Source of the DNA: CAZOEL01 sp964578835
GTDB lineage: Bacteria > Desulfobacterota > Syntrophobacteria > Syntrophobacterales > Syntrophobacteraceae
NCBI GenBank assembly: GCA_964578835.1
Contig: CAZOEL010000125.1
Coordinates: 1 to 11,732 of the forward strand
Direction: 5' to 3'
Length of the DNA stretch: 11,732 bases
Shown in pieces: positions 1 to 6,258 of the stretch (position 1 is the stretch's first letter; each line of letters starts with the position of its first letter). The position numbers were made by a program, and so were the translations under genes. The notes below the pieces were generated by a model. The model did no database searches, was not told the DNA's origin, and worked only from the letters and a program-made list of their open reading frames with translations.

Positions 1-215
1 GTGGCGGGGGCGGGGGCAATTACTGGAGCGAGGCGACCGGCGTTCGAATCAACCAGGTTCGAGCCAAGGAAGCGCTCGATACCGGGTCGAGCATCATCGC
101 CACTTCCTGCCCGTTCTGTCTTCTGATGCTGACGGATGGGGCCAAGAAATTCACTGAAGAGCAGAAGGTGTTCGATATCGCAGAACTGGTTGAGCAACGG
201 CTGAAAAAGGTTTGA
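1..215 (+). CDS. Fe-S oxidoreductase, HdrD/CCG family, C-terminal end (partial)
   Basis: This is an open frame with no start in the window; the first complete codon is at base 3 and the TGA is at 213-215. It gives about 70 residues: a glycine run followed by a Tyr-Trp-Ser-Glu stretch, a 'TGVRINQVRAKEAL' segment, then 'ATSCPFCLLMLTDG' and a 'VFDIAELVEQ' tail. The CPFC pair is the closing CxxC of a CCG (cysteine-rich, HdrB/HdrD-like) domain, and the layout matches the C-terminus of large Fe-S oxidoreductases that often sit beside electron-transfer flavoprotein (ETF) and acyl-CoA dehydrogenase genes. The upstream ligands and N-terminal ferredoxin domain lie outside the window, so the partner is unknown. 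The stop is 15 bases before the next start, so it is probably cotranscribed with the ElbB-type gene. Family is fairly sure; electron partner is not. Confidence 0.8.
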   Translation, partial: GGGGGNYWSEATGVRINQVRAKEALDTGSSIIATSCPFCLLMLTDGAKKFTEEQKVFDIAELVEQRLKKV

Positions 216-230
216 AAGGAGATGAGCGGC

Positions 231-890
231 ATGGCGAAGAAGAAAATCGGCGTTTTACTGTCTGGATGCGGCGTCTTCGACGGTTCGGAGATCCATGAAG
301 CTGTTTTGACATTGCTCTTTATCGATCAAAAAGGGGCGGAAGCCGTGTGCATGGCCCCCAATATGCCTCAGGCCGAAGTGCTCAATCACCTGACTCAGGA
401 AAAGATGGACGAGAAGAGAAATGTCCTGGTTGAGTCCGCCCGTATTGCTCGCGGAAATATTACGGATGTTCAGACGGTCTCAGCCAAGGAATTGGATGCG
501 TTGATTCTTCCAGGCGGCTTTGGGGCTGCGAAGAATCTGTGCGATTTCGCCTTCAAAGGTCCTGGCGGAAGAGTGGCTCAAGATGTTCAGCGGCTCGTCA
601 ACGAAATGATTGAGGCAAAGAAACCGGTAGGCGCGTTGTGCATTGCTCCGGTGACCGTGGCCATGGCCCTGGGGAGCAAGTCTCCCGAGGTGACCATAGG
701 CAGCGACGCAGCCGTTATCGGGGCGTTGGGAGCAATCGGGGCGAAGCACAGGAGTTGCTCGGTTGGAGAGATCAATGTGGATGAAGCGAATAAGGTTGTG
801 ACGACGCCTGCTTATATGCTTGGCCCGGGTATCAAGGATGTTGCGGTGGGAATCGAGAAGCTTGTGGACAAGGTGATCGCTTTGGCCTGA
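231..890 (+). CDS. elbB: ElbB-type DJ-1/PfpI-superfamily protein (glyoxalase-like)
   Basis: The 219-residue product closely follows the E. coli ElbB pattern in length and motifs: N-terminal 'IGVLLSGCGVFDGSEIHE', 'NHLT', 'LILPGGFGAAKNL' (about residues 91-103), the nucleophile elbow 'GALCIAP' with Cys137, and the late 'VVTTPAYML'. The family has the class I glutamine-amidotransferase-like (DJ-1/PfpI) fold. E. coli ElbB has been linked to isoprenoid biosynthesis and has reported glyoxalase activity; the physiological role is poorly settled. It is a cytosolic protein with no signal peptide or membrane segment. An in-frame ATG at 222 directly abuts the AAAGGAG at 215-221, so it cannot use that ribosome site; the ATG at 231, nine bases downstream of it, is the better start. 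It probably shares a transcript with the Fe-S oxidoreductase upstream. Confidence 0.9.
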   Translation: MAKKKIGVLLSGCGVFDGSEIHEAVLTLLFIDQKGAEAVCMAPNMPQAEVLNHLTQEKMDEKRNVLVESARIARGNITDVQTVSAKELDALILPGGFGAAKNLCDFAFKGPGGRVAQDVQRLVNEMIEAKKPVGALCIAPVTVAMALGSKSPEVTIGSDAAVIGALGAIGAKHRSCSVGEINVDEANKVVTTPAYMLGPGIKDVAVGIEKLVDKVIALA

Positions 891-1022
891 GCTGCCTTGA
901 ATCTCTTATTCGCTTAAGGCTCTAAACCTCGCATTTCGGTTAACCCCGCGATCAATGCGCCCGTAGAGATGAAAAGACCGAACGATAGAGGAGACAATCA
1001 AAGAGGGGAAAGGGCAAGCTTG

Positions 1023-1091
1023 TTGAATGCGGCTGTCGCTTCAATGGCTTGCTTTTGATTTGCCTGCAGGGAGGCTGATTTCGGCAAATCA
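1023..1091 (+). promoter_or_regulatory. Structured leader with two inverted repeats before the outer-membrane protein gene
   Basis: Two potential stem-loops lie in tandem in the leader of the gene at 1120. The first pairs TTGAA and GCG (1023-1031, with T1028 bulged) with CGC and TTCAA (1037-1044) around a five-base loop. The second is a perfect 9-bp repeat: TGATTTGCC (1056-1064) with GGCAAATCA (1083-1091), loop 18 bases. The second ends 14 bases before the strong GGGAGGAGAG (1105-1114). No T-run follows, so it is not an obvious terminator. It may be a dyad for a regulator or an mRNA leader structure. A weak promoter-like pair, TTGAAT (897-902) and TCTAAA (921-926) with 18 bases between, could place these repeats within the transcript. 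The repeats are seen; the role is inferred. Confidence 0.35.
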
Positions 1092-1119
1092 GATCATTAT
1101 CAATGGGAGGAGAGAGGTA

Positions 1120-2106
1120 ATGAGAAAGTGCGCTGTTTTGTGCTCTATCGTATGTGCTGTGTTTTTCATTGGCTTCGGGCTTCAGAGCGCTCCCGCGCTG
1201 GCGGGAGGGGGAGGCGCATATCCCAACGGCTCCGCTACATTTTTTGCGGGTATGGCTCCGCCGCCGGGCTTCGCGTTCATCAACTACATGATGTACTATC
1301 ATGCGGATGAATTTAAGGACAATAAAGGAAAAGATCTGCCCATCTTTAAGGAGGCGGATGTCGCCGCGGAAGTAATGCGCTTTATCTGGATCAGCAATTA
1401 CAAGATATTCGGAGCCGACTACGGCCAGCACCTGTTTGTGCCTGTTATCAATGCGGACCTGGATTTCGACGTGCCTGTGGGGCCGGCTTTGAACAAGAGC
1501 TCTTCCGATCATAACATCCCCTATCTCATTTACTCGCCCTCCATATTCGCATGGCATATGCTTGATGGCAGGCTCCATTTTGTGCTTAATCCCCTCGATC
1601 TTTACATTCCCCTTGGAAACGAGGAGGGTGGCAACATTGCGAGCGTAGGGAGAAACTTTTGGACTTTTGAGAATGTTTTCGCCGTTACCTGGCTCCCGAC
1701 CAAGCAACTGGAGCTTTCCGCCAAGTTCATGTACGATTTCAACACGAAGCAGGATGACATGCCCCATCCGAGCGGCTTCGAGTTCGACCGGACCCCTGGC
1801 CAGGAATTCCATTTCGACTATAATGTCTCCTATGCGGTTTACGGCGCTTTGAGATTGGGAGTAGGCGGGTATTTTTACTGGCAGACCACCGACGACGATT
1901 ACGATCTCGGCGGCAATATTCCCGCTCCGGCCAGGATCGCGCTCAAAGGCGCTCAGGACGACCGCTCCAAGGTTTGGGCCGTTGGACCCGGCATCTGGTA
2001 CCAGCACAAGAATATGATGTTTGAAGTGAGCGCCCATTTTGAAACAGACGCTGAGAATACTACCGAAGGAATCAGAAACTGGTTTAAATTCATATACGTT
2101 TTCTGA
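1120..2106 (+). CDS. Outer-membrane beta-barrel protein, phenol-degradation 'MetA' / putative transporter family
   Basis: The 328-residue precursor begins with a classic Sec signal: Met-Arg-Lys, a hydrophobic core, then 'SAPALA' with likely cleavage after Ala28, leaving a glycine-rich mature N-terminus. The rest is rich in alternating aromatic and polar strands such as 'YAVYGALRLGVGGYFYWQT' and 'KVWAVGPGIWYQHKNMMFEVSAHFET', and ends in '...FKFIYVF'. A C-terminal Phe is the usual BAM assembly signal of outer-membrane barrels. The opening 'YPNGSATFFAGMAPPPGF' and the barrel pattern resemble the Phenol_MetA_deg/'transporter' family often found beside aromatic or hydrocarbon catabolism genes; the substrate is unknown. 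An in-frame ATG at 1027 would bury the signal peptide; ATG 1120 has GGGAGGAGAG five bases upstream and gives a proper signal. No catabolic genes accompany it, so the transport role is inference from the family. Confidence 0.75.
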   Translation: MRKCAVLCSIVCAVFFIGFGLQSAPALAGGGGAYPNGSATFFAGMAPPPGFAFINYMMYYHADEFKDNKGKDLPIFKEADVAAEVMRFIWISNYKIFGADYGQHLFVPVINADLDFDVPVGPALNKSSSDHNIPYLIYSPSIFAWHMLDGRLHFVLNPLDLYIPLGNEEGGNIASVGRNFWTFENVFAVTWLPTKQLELSAKFMYDFNTKQDDMPHPSGFEFDRTPGQEFHFDYNVSYAVYGALRLGVGGYFYWQTTDDDYDLGGNIPAPARIALKGAQDDRSKVWAVGPGIWYQHKNMMFEVSAHFETDAENTTEGIRNWFKFIYVF

Positions 2107-2140
2107 TGCCTGCGAAATTGGCCGATACTCCTTTGACGGT

Positions 2141-2168
2141 AAAAAAACTCCGGAAGGCGGTATTTTTT
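2141..2168 (+). terminator. Weak A-tract/stem/T-tract terminator-like element
   Basis: Seven A's (2141-2147), a short CCG/CGG stem (2150-2152 with 2158-2160, loop GAAGG), two mismatches, then six T's (2163-2168) that can pair with the A's. This symmetric A-stem-T form could end transcription in either direction. It lies 35 bases after the stop of the outer-membrane protein gene. The GC stem is only three pairs, so it is a weak candidate. Confidence 0.3.
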
Positions 2169-2171
2169 CCA

Positions 2172-2201
2172 TTTACATTATTGAGAATAAGCGGGTAGAC
2201 T
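2172..2201 (+). promoter_or_regulatory. Candidate sigma-70-type promoter of the fumarase/fumarate-reductase cluster with a dyad in its spacer
   Basis: TTTACA (2172-2177; five of six matches to TTGACA) and TAGACT (2196-2201; four of six to TATAAT) are separated by 18 bases. The spacer contains a perfect small dyad, TTATT-GAG-AATAA (2178-2190), placed where an operator could block polymerase. This is the best promoter match I see in the AT-rich intergenic region ahead of the cluster. The bases are seen; promoter and operator function are inference. Confidence 0.35.
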
Positions 2202-2213
2202 TTAGTCAAAACC

Positions 2214-2232
2214 TTATTCCTCATATGAATAA
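2214..2232. repeat. Second small dyad, TTATTC-N7-GAATAA
   Basis: A perfect 6-bp inverted repeat with a seven-base centre that itself overlaps CATATG. Its arms share TTATT/AATAA with the dyad at 2178-2190; the two centres are 39 bases apart. It lies just downstream of the candidate -10 element, so the pair could be regulator half-sites. AT-rich sequence produces such short dyads by chance fairly easily. Confidence 0.25.
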
Positions 2233-2454
2233 TGGAGAAGAAATTGTGATTGTGTGGCCATATTCATTACCACATCATCCACAAAACCGGTTCATTCCGC
2301 GATAGACTCAGAAGCGACTGTGAGGCCCGATCTCCTTTTGAATTTGCAAGTCTCTCTCACCTCTTACCCAACCGAGCCTCATGGTCCATCCGCAGGCGCG
2401 CCTGGCGTCGGCGGAAGGGCGACGGTCGACGCTTCAGGAGAAGAAGGAGTATTG

Positions 2455-3294
2455 ATGAGGGAGATCCATGTAAGCGAAATCACAAAGGCTGTCAAAGACC
2501 TCGCCATAAGGGCGAACACCGAGCTTGGCGAAGATGTTTTGAGGGCTTTCGAGAGAGCCCTGGAGAAGGAAGAGTCCCCGACGGGCAGGGACATTCTGAA
2601 ACATCTCCTTGAAAACGCCCGAATAGCCCGTGAAGAGCAGATCCCCATGTGCCAGGACACCGGGTTTGCCGTCGTCTTCGTAGAAATCGGGCAGGATGTG
2701 CGGTTGGTCGGAGGCGGCTTGAAGGACGCCATCGAGCAGGGCGTGAGAGAGGGCTATGAAGAAGGCTATCTAAGAAAAAGCGTCTGCCATTGCTTCACGA
2801 GGCAAAATACTGGAGATAACACCCCGGCCATTATCCACTACGACATTGTTCCCGGCGACCGCATCAAGCTGGTTTTTGCTCCCAAGGGCGGAGGCAGCGA
2901 GAATATGAGCCGGGTAACAATGTTGACTCCCTCTGTCGGTCTTAAGGGGGTGAAAGAATTTGTCGTTCAACGCGTGAAGGAAAGCGGACCCAATCCCTGT
3001 CCTCCCACCATTATCGGAGTCGGCCTTGGCGGGACCTTTGAAGTGGCTGCTCTACTAGCCAAAAAGGCGCTTTTGCGGCCGCTCGGGAGCGTCAATCCGG
3101 ACCCGGAGCTGGATGAAATCGAAAAGTCGCTGCTTGAGGAAATCAATCGTCTAGGGATTGGGCCTCAAGGGCTTGGTGGCCGCATCACCTCACTGGCGGT
3201 TCACGTGAATATGATGCCGTGTCATATCGCGAGCCTGCCCGTTGCGGTCAACGTCCAGTGTCATGCCGCCAGGCACAAGGAAGTGGAGCTATGA
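2455..3294 (+). CDS. Fumarate hydratase class I, alpha subunit (N-terminal catalytic half)
   Basis: The 279-residue protein carries the [4Fe-4S] half of the iron-dependent, oxygen-labile fumarase, which interconverts fumarate and (S)-malate in the cytosol. Cluster ligands are visible: Cys66 in 'PMCQDTG', Cys182 in 'SGPNPCPPTIIGVG' and Cys269 in 'VNVQCHAARH'. Other family marks are 'HCFTRQNTGDNTPA', 'APKGGGSENMS' and 'GLGGRITSLAVHVNMMPCH'. The tartrate dehydratase alpha subunit is a close relative; the neighbouring fumarate reductase genes favour fumarase. Start: ATG 2455 sits five bases after AAGGAG (2444-2449); the open frame upstream has no family similarity. The stop lies 17 bases before the beta start, and the pair forms one enzyme. 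It heads the same-strand cluster running to 8331. Confidence 0.93.
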   Translation: MREIHVSEITKAVKDLAIRANTELGEDVLRAFERALEKEESPTGRDILKHLLENARIAREEQIPMCQDTGFAVVFVEIGQDVRLVGGGLKDAIEQGVREGYEEGYLRKSVCHCFTRQNTGDNTPAIIHYDIVPGDRIKLVFAPKGGGSENMSRVTMLTPSVGLKGVKEFVVQRVKESGPNPCPPTIIGVGLGGTFEVAALLAKKALLRPLGSVNPDPELDEIEKSLLEEINRLGIGPQGLGGRITSLAVHVNMMPCHIASLPVAVNVQCHAARHKEVEL

Positions 3295-3311
3295 GGAAAG
3301 GAGAAGGCGCC

Positions 3312-3866
3312 ATGGAGCAAGCCGTCCGCTTGACCACTCCGCTAAAAAATGAAGATGTCGAAAAACTTCGCATTGGAGACAGAGTGCTCCTGAACGGAGT
3401 CATATATACGGCCCGCGATGCCGCGCACAAACGCATAGTAGATTTGCTGGAGGCTGGAGATCCGCTGCCTTTCGAGCTTGAAGGGCAGGTGATTTATTAT
3501 GTCGGACCTTCTCCGCCGAAGCCCGGGCGTCCCGTCGGCGCCGCAGGCCCTACGACCAGCTACCGCATGGATGCCTATGCGCCCGAGCTCATCCGCAGGG
3601 GCCTCAAAGGAATGATCGGCAAGGGCGCCCGCAACCAGGCTGTCAAAGACGCCATGAAGACCTATAAGGCCATCTATTTCGCCGCTATCGGAGGCGCCGG
3701 CGCCCTCATGGCGCGCAGCATTCTGTCGGCTGAAGTAATCGCCTATCCGGAGCTTGGGCCGGAGGCGATCAGAAGGCTCGAAGTGGAAAACTTCCCGGTA
3801 ATCGTCGCCAACGATGCTGTCGGAGGCGATCTCTACGAACAGGGAGTTAAGGCGTACGCCGTCTGA
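3312..3866 (+). CDS. Fumarate hydratase class I, beta subunit (C-terminal half)
   Basis: This 184-residue subunit supplies the second half of the class I fumarase active site. It shows the expected 'LRIGDRVLLNGVIYTARDAAHKRI', 'GQVIYYVGP', the substrate-site 'GPTTSYRMD' (residues 79-87), 'MIGKG' and 'AIGGAGAL'. Its length is usual for the stand-alone beta subunit. Two starts compete: ATG 3291, which overlaps the alpha stop as ATGA, and ATG 3312. AAAGGAG at 3297-3303 lies eight bases before 3312 and within the frame after 3291, and family similarity begins near 'VRLTTPL', so 3312 is chosen. Translation is likely coupled to the alpha subunit. With the alpha subunit it would feed fumarate to, or take it from, the redox complex encoded next. 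Confidence 0.92.
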   Translation: MEQAVRLTTPLKNEDVEKLRIGDRVLLNGVIYTARDAAHKRIVDLLEAGDPLPFELEGQVIYYVGPSPPKPGRPVGAAGPTTSYRMDAYAPELIRRGLKGMIGKGARNQAVKDAMKTYKAIYFAAIGGAGALMARSILSAEVIAYPELGPEAIRRLEVENFPVIVANDAVGGDLYEQGVKAYAV

Positions 3867-3911
3867 GCCCCCCCTAAGACAATCGATAACATGTCACGAA
3901 AAGAGGAAAAG

Positions 3912-4319
3912 ATGTCGTTTGTCGTTTCGGATAAAACCGTCAAGAGCGACTTTGTCGAGCGGCTGATAAAGCTGAGCGGCCAGAACATTTATAAATGCTT
4001 TCAATGCGGGACGTGTGGGGGCGCATGTCCCATGTCCGGCCATATGGATACGCTCCCCCGGCGTATAATGCGCATGGCGCAGCTCGGTCTCGAAGAGAGC
4101 ATCGGCGACCTGAAAGCATACTGGACCTGCGCGTCGTGCCACACATGTACGGTTAATTGTCCGCGGGGCATCGATCTTGCCAAGGTCATGGAGGCCGTTC
4201 GGCTTTTGACCCTGAGAAAGAATGTCAATTGCATCGAGCCGTCCGAATTGTCCGAGGAAACGTTGAAGGAACTGCCTCAGATTGCCTTCGTCAGTTGTTT
4301 CAGGAAATTGACAAGCTGA
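3912..4319 (+). CDS. HdrC-like electron-transfer subunit, two [4Fe-4S] clusters
   Basis: The 135-residue product has the compact HdrC layout: 'CFQCGTCGGACP' (Cys29, 32, 35, 39) and 'CASCHTCTVNCP' (Cys73, 76, 79, 83), two CxxCxxCxxxCP motifs that ligate [4Fe-4S] clusters, then the 'ELPQIAFVSCFRKLT' tail usual for stand-alone HdrC-like proteins. In Hdr complexes HdrC passes electrons between HdrA or another donor and HdrB. Here it precedes an HdrB-like gene and FrdB/FrdA, so it likely links the FrdB clusters to HdrB. It has no transmembrane segment and appears cytosolic. An ATG at 3891 lacks a ribosome site; AGAGGA (3902-3907) sits just before ATG 3912, which I prefer. It starts 45 bases after fumarase beta. 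Family is sure; the physiological partner is inferred. Confidence 0.88.
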   Translation: MSFVVSDKTVKSDFVERLIKLSGQNIYKCFQCGTCGGACPMSGHMDTLPRRIMRMAQLGLEESIGDLKAYWTCASCHTCTVNCPRGIDLAKVMEAVRLLTLRKNVNCIEPSELSEETLKELPQIAFVSCFRKLTS

Positions 4320-4346
4320 GCATGCGAACCAGAAAACGAGACGCTC

Positions 4347-4368
4347 GAGCGCAAGGCGGACTGCGCTT
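4347..4368 (+). promoter_or_regulatory. Intercistronic stem-loop between the HdrC-like and HdrB-like genes
   Basis: AGCGCA (4348-4353) pairs with TGCGCT (4362-4367) around an eight-base loop, extendable by a G-T pair. It lies 28 bases after the HdrC-like stop and 39 bases before the HdrB-like start. It has no T-run, so it might shape mRNA processing or stability rather than end transcription. Confidence 0.25.
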
Positions 4369-4406
4369 TGCTGTTGAATTTGTCTCGATGGCTAAAAGGG
4401 AGTGAA

Positions 4407-5303
4407 ATGAAGGTAAGCTACTATCCGGGATGCACCCTGAAAACTAAGGCGAAGAATCTGGAAGAGGCTGCAGTTGCGTCCATGGCGGCACTCGGCATCG
4501 AGCTCGAGGAGCTTCCCCGCTGGAACTGCTGTGGCGCCGTCCATTCCCTTGCAGACGACGACTTGATCCATCAAGTGGCGCCGGTGCGCGATCTTGTGCG
4601 CGCCATGGAGCAGGGCAGCGATAAGGTCGTTACTCTTTGTTCCATGTGCTACAACACGCTTGCTCGGGCAAATCTCCTCATGCGGGATGACGAGGTGAAA
4701 AGAAAAACCATAAACAACTTCATGGACGAAGAGAAAGATTATCATGGCGAAGTGGAGGTGATCCATTTCCTCAGCTTTCTTCGGGATGAAGTGGGATGGG
4801 ATCGGCTACGCGAAAAGGTTGTCGTTCCTCTTGATGGTCTCAAAATTGCCCCCTATTACGGATGCACTTTGCTGCGGCCGAAGGATGTGGCCATTGAGCC
4901 GCCCGGAGACCGGACGATGCTCGATGAATTCATCCGGGCGCTCGGAGCGACGCCTGTGGATTTTTCAGCTAGCGCGCTTTGCTGTGGGTCCTATCAAATC
5001 CTTGCCAATCCGGAAGCCGCGCTGGACGTGTCCGCAACAATTCTCAAAAACGCCCTCGATTCCGGAGCGGACGCCCTGGTTGTGAGCTGCCCTCTTTGTG
5101 AGTTCAACCTCGGCAAGAGACAGGGCTCCCTCATTGAAGGGGGCAAGATCCCAAAAGAGGCGCCGGTTCTCTACTTCACTCAGTTGTTGGCTGTAGCCCT
5201 TGGATTGGAAAGCGACGTCTGCCGCTTCGACTTGAATGCCGGGAGCGCGTGTGAGCTTCTCAAAGAGCGGGGCTACCTCGGCGCAGGAGTCAACGCCGCC
5301 TGA
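4407..5303 (+). CDS. HdrB-like subunit with two complete CCG domains
   Basis: The 298-residue protein contains two intact cysteine-rich CCG motifs: Cys9-X31-Cys41Cys42-X35-Cys78-X2-Cys81, and Cys153-X38-Cys192Cys193-X34-Cys228-X2-Cys231. In HdrB such motifs hold the non-cubane [4Fe-4S] clusters that cleave the CoM-S-S-CoB heterodisulfide. The same domain occurs in SdhE of archaeal-type succinate dehydrogenases, in the fused C-terminal half of methanogen thiol:fumarate reductase subunit B, and in methylmenaquinol:fumarate reductase. Here it is a separate polypeptide beside HdrC, FrdB and FrdA, so I read it as the electron entry or exit subunit of the fumarate reductase. There is no membrane helix; membrane contact, if any, would be peripheral. 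Start ATG 4407 follows AGGGAG (4397-4402); ATG 4368 would add 13 residues without family similarity. The substrate oxidised or reduced at HdrB is unknown. Confidence 0.9.
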   Translation: MKVSYYPGCTLKTKAKNLEEAAVASMAALGIELEELPRWNCCGAVHSLADDDLIHQVAPVRDLVRAMEQGSDKVVTLCSMCYNTLARANLLMRDDEVKRKTINNFMDEEKDYHGEVEVIHFLSFLRDEVGWDRLREKVVVPLDGLKIAPYYGCTLLRPKDVAIEPPGDRTMLDEFIRALGATPVDFSASALCCGSYQILANPEAALDVSATILKNALDSGADALVVSCPLCEFNLGKRQGSLIEGGKIPKEAPVLYFTQLLAVALGLESDVCRFDLNAGSACELLKERGYLGAGVNAA

Positions 5304-5344
5304 TCCATATAGACTTGAGCGCGTTACGCTGTGAGCCCTCGTAG

Positions 5345-5367
5345 CTCATTTCGGCGCGAAATATGAG
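5345..5367 (+). promoter_or_regulatory. Intercistronic stem-loop before the FrdB-like gene
   Basis: CTCAT and TTCG (5345-5353) pair with CGAA (5357-5360) and ATGAG (5363-5367), with a two-base bulge and a three-base loop. It lies in the 100-base gap between the HdrB-like stop and the FrdB-like start, upstream of AAGGAG (5390-5395). No clear promoter is seen in this gap, so it is probably within the polycistronic message. Confidence 0.25.
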
Positions 5368-5403
5368 AACGATCTCGATAAAGCGATTCAAGGAGAGACA
5401 ATC

Positions 5404-6207
5404 ATGTCCGATGCCAAGCAAAATTGTGGGTGCTCAGAACCGGCCACGCACGTTGCGACCGGAGACAGGGCGATACTGCCGGAAGGAGCCCAGACCATCC
5501 CAATCTATGTGATGGGAAAAAAATATGAGGTTCCCGAGACTCTCACCATCATGAAAGCCATGGAGTATGCAGGATTCAAATTCCTCCGGGGCTGCGGGTG
5601 CAGAGGGGGAATATGCGGCGCTTGCCCGACGGTCTACAGGAAAGAGGGCGACTACAAGCTCCACTTCGGACTTGCCTGTCAGACGGTGGTGGAGCCCAAC
5701 ATGTATCTGGCCCAGATCCCCTTCTATCCCGCCAATCGAGCCTCCTACGATATTAATTCCATCGAGCCGGTAGCCGAGACGATCCACTCGCTCTATCCCG
5801 AGCTCTTCAGGTGCGTGGCGTGTAACAACTGCACCAAGGCGTGCCCCATGGGCGTAGAGGTTCTCGATTACATCTCCGCCATAAAGCAGGGAGATATCGC
5901 CAGGGCGGCCAAGCTCTCTTTTGACTGCATTCAATGCGGCCTTTGCGCCAGCCGGTGCATGGGGGAGCTTCCCCAGTACCATGTCGCTCAGCTTGCTCGC
6001 AGGATCTATGGGAAATACATTCAGCCCGGAGCCGAGCACCTCAAGAAAAGGGTCCAGCAGATAGAATCCGGCAAATACGACGCCATGCTCGTCTCTCTCC
6101 AGAACATGGATAGATCCGAGCTCGAGAAGCTCTATAAAGAAAGGGAGAGAGAGCCGGATCTCGCGCCTCCTGGAACCTGGATGCCAAAAGAGACTCAATA
6201 CCTCTAG
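5404..6207 (+). CDS. Fumarate reductase/succinate dehydrogenase iron-sulfur subunit (FrdB/TfrB-N-like)
   Basis: The 267-residue subunit starts with a Cys-Gly-Cys leader, then a ferredoxin-like domain with 'RGCGCRGGICGACPTVYR' (Cys64, 66, 71, 74) and the distal 'ACQT' Cys92, a plant-type [2Fe-2S] site. Two [4Fe-4S]-type motifs follow: 'CVACNNCTKACPMG' (Cys137-147) and 'CIQCGLCASRC' (Cys175-185). Canonical SdhB/FrdB has a different spacing that makes one [4Fe-4S] and one [3Fe-4S]; here both fit a CxxCxxCxxxC pattern, closer to non-classical fumarate reductases. A charged helical tail follows, with 'KLYKEREREPD' near the end. It would carry electrons between the FAD of FrdA and the HdrC/HdrB pair. 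ATG 5404 follows AAGGAG (5390-5395) by eight bases. No membrane segment. Family assignment is strong; direction of electron flow cannot be told. Confidence 0.88.
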   Translation: MSDAKQNCGCSEPATHVATGDRAILPEGAQTIPIYVMGKKYEVPETLTIMKAMEYAGFKFLRGCGCRGGICGACPTVYRKEGDYKLHFGLACQTVVEPNMYLAQIPFYPANRASYDINSIEPVAETIHSLYPELFRCVACNNCTKACPMGVEVLDYISAIKQGDIARAAKLSFDCIQCGLCASRCMGELPQYHVAQLARRIYGKYIQPGAEHLKKRVQQIESGKYDAMLVSLQNMDRSELEKLYKEREREPDLAPPGTWMPKETQYL

Positions 6208-6258
6208 GGAAATATCCGACCGAAACGCGGTGCGCCAGATACGAAGGAGAATCAACAG

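Larger units (their letters stand above)
2107..2454. other. Non-coding region before the fumarase gene (348 bases)
   Basis: The first half (about 2130-2290) is markedly AT-richer than the flanking genes and holds the terminator-like structure, candidate promoter and two dyads listed separately. The second half (about 2290-2440) is GC-rich. The fumarase frame stays open upstream to 2254, but this stretch has no fumarase-like residues and no ribosome site, and the AAGGAG at 2444-2449 clearly serves the ATG at 2455. I see no RNA gene, insertion element or conserved short protein here. A long untranslated leader of up to about 250 bases is implied if the candidate promoter at 2172-2201 is real. 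Confidence 0.6.

Noticed and set aside
952..2172. Long - strand open frame (406 codons) opposite the outer-membrane protein gene
   Set aside because: It is the antisense of a gene with a clear signal peptide, ribosome site and barrel C-terminus; its own translation shows no domain or ribosome site.
2254..2454. N-terminal extension of fumarase alpha in the same open frame
   Set aside because: No ribosome site, low-complexity Ser/Thr/Pro content and no family similarity; AAGGAG before ATG 2455 decides the start.
5434..6255. - strand open frame of 273 codons opposite the FrdB-like gene
   Set aside because: Shadow of a gene with three intact Fe-S motifs; no independent support.
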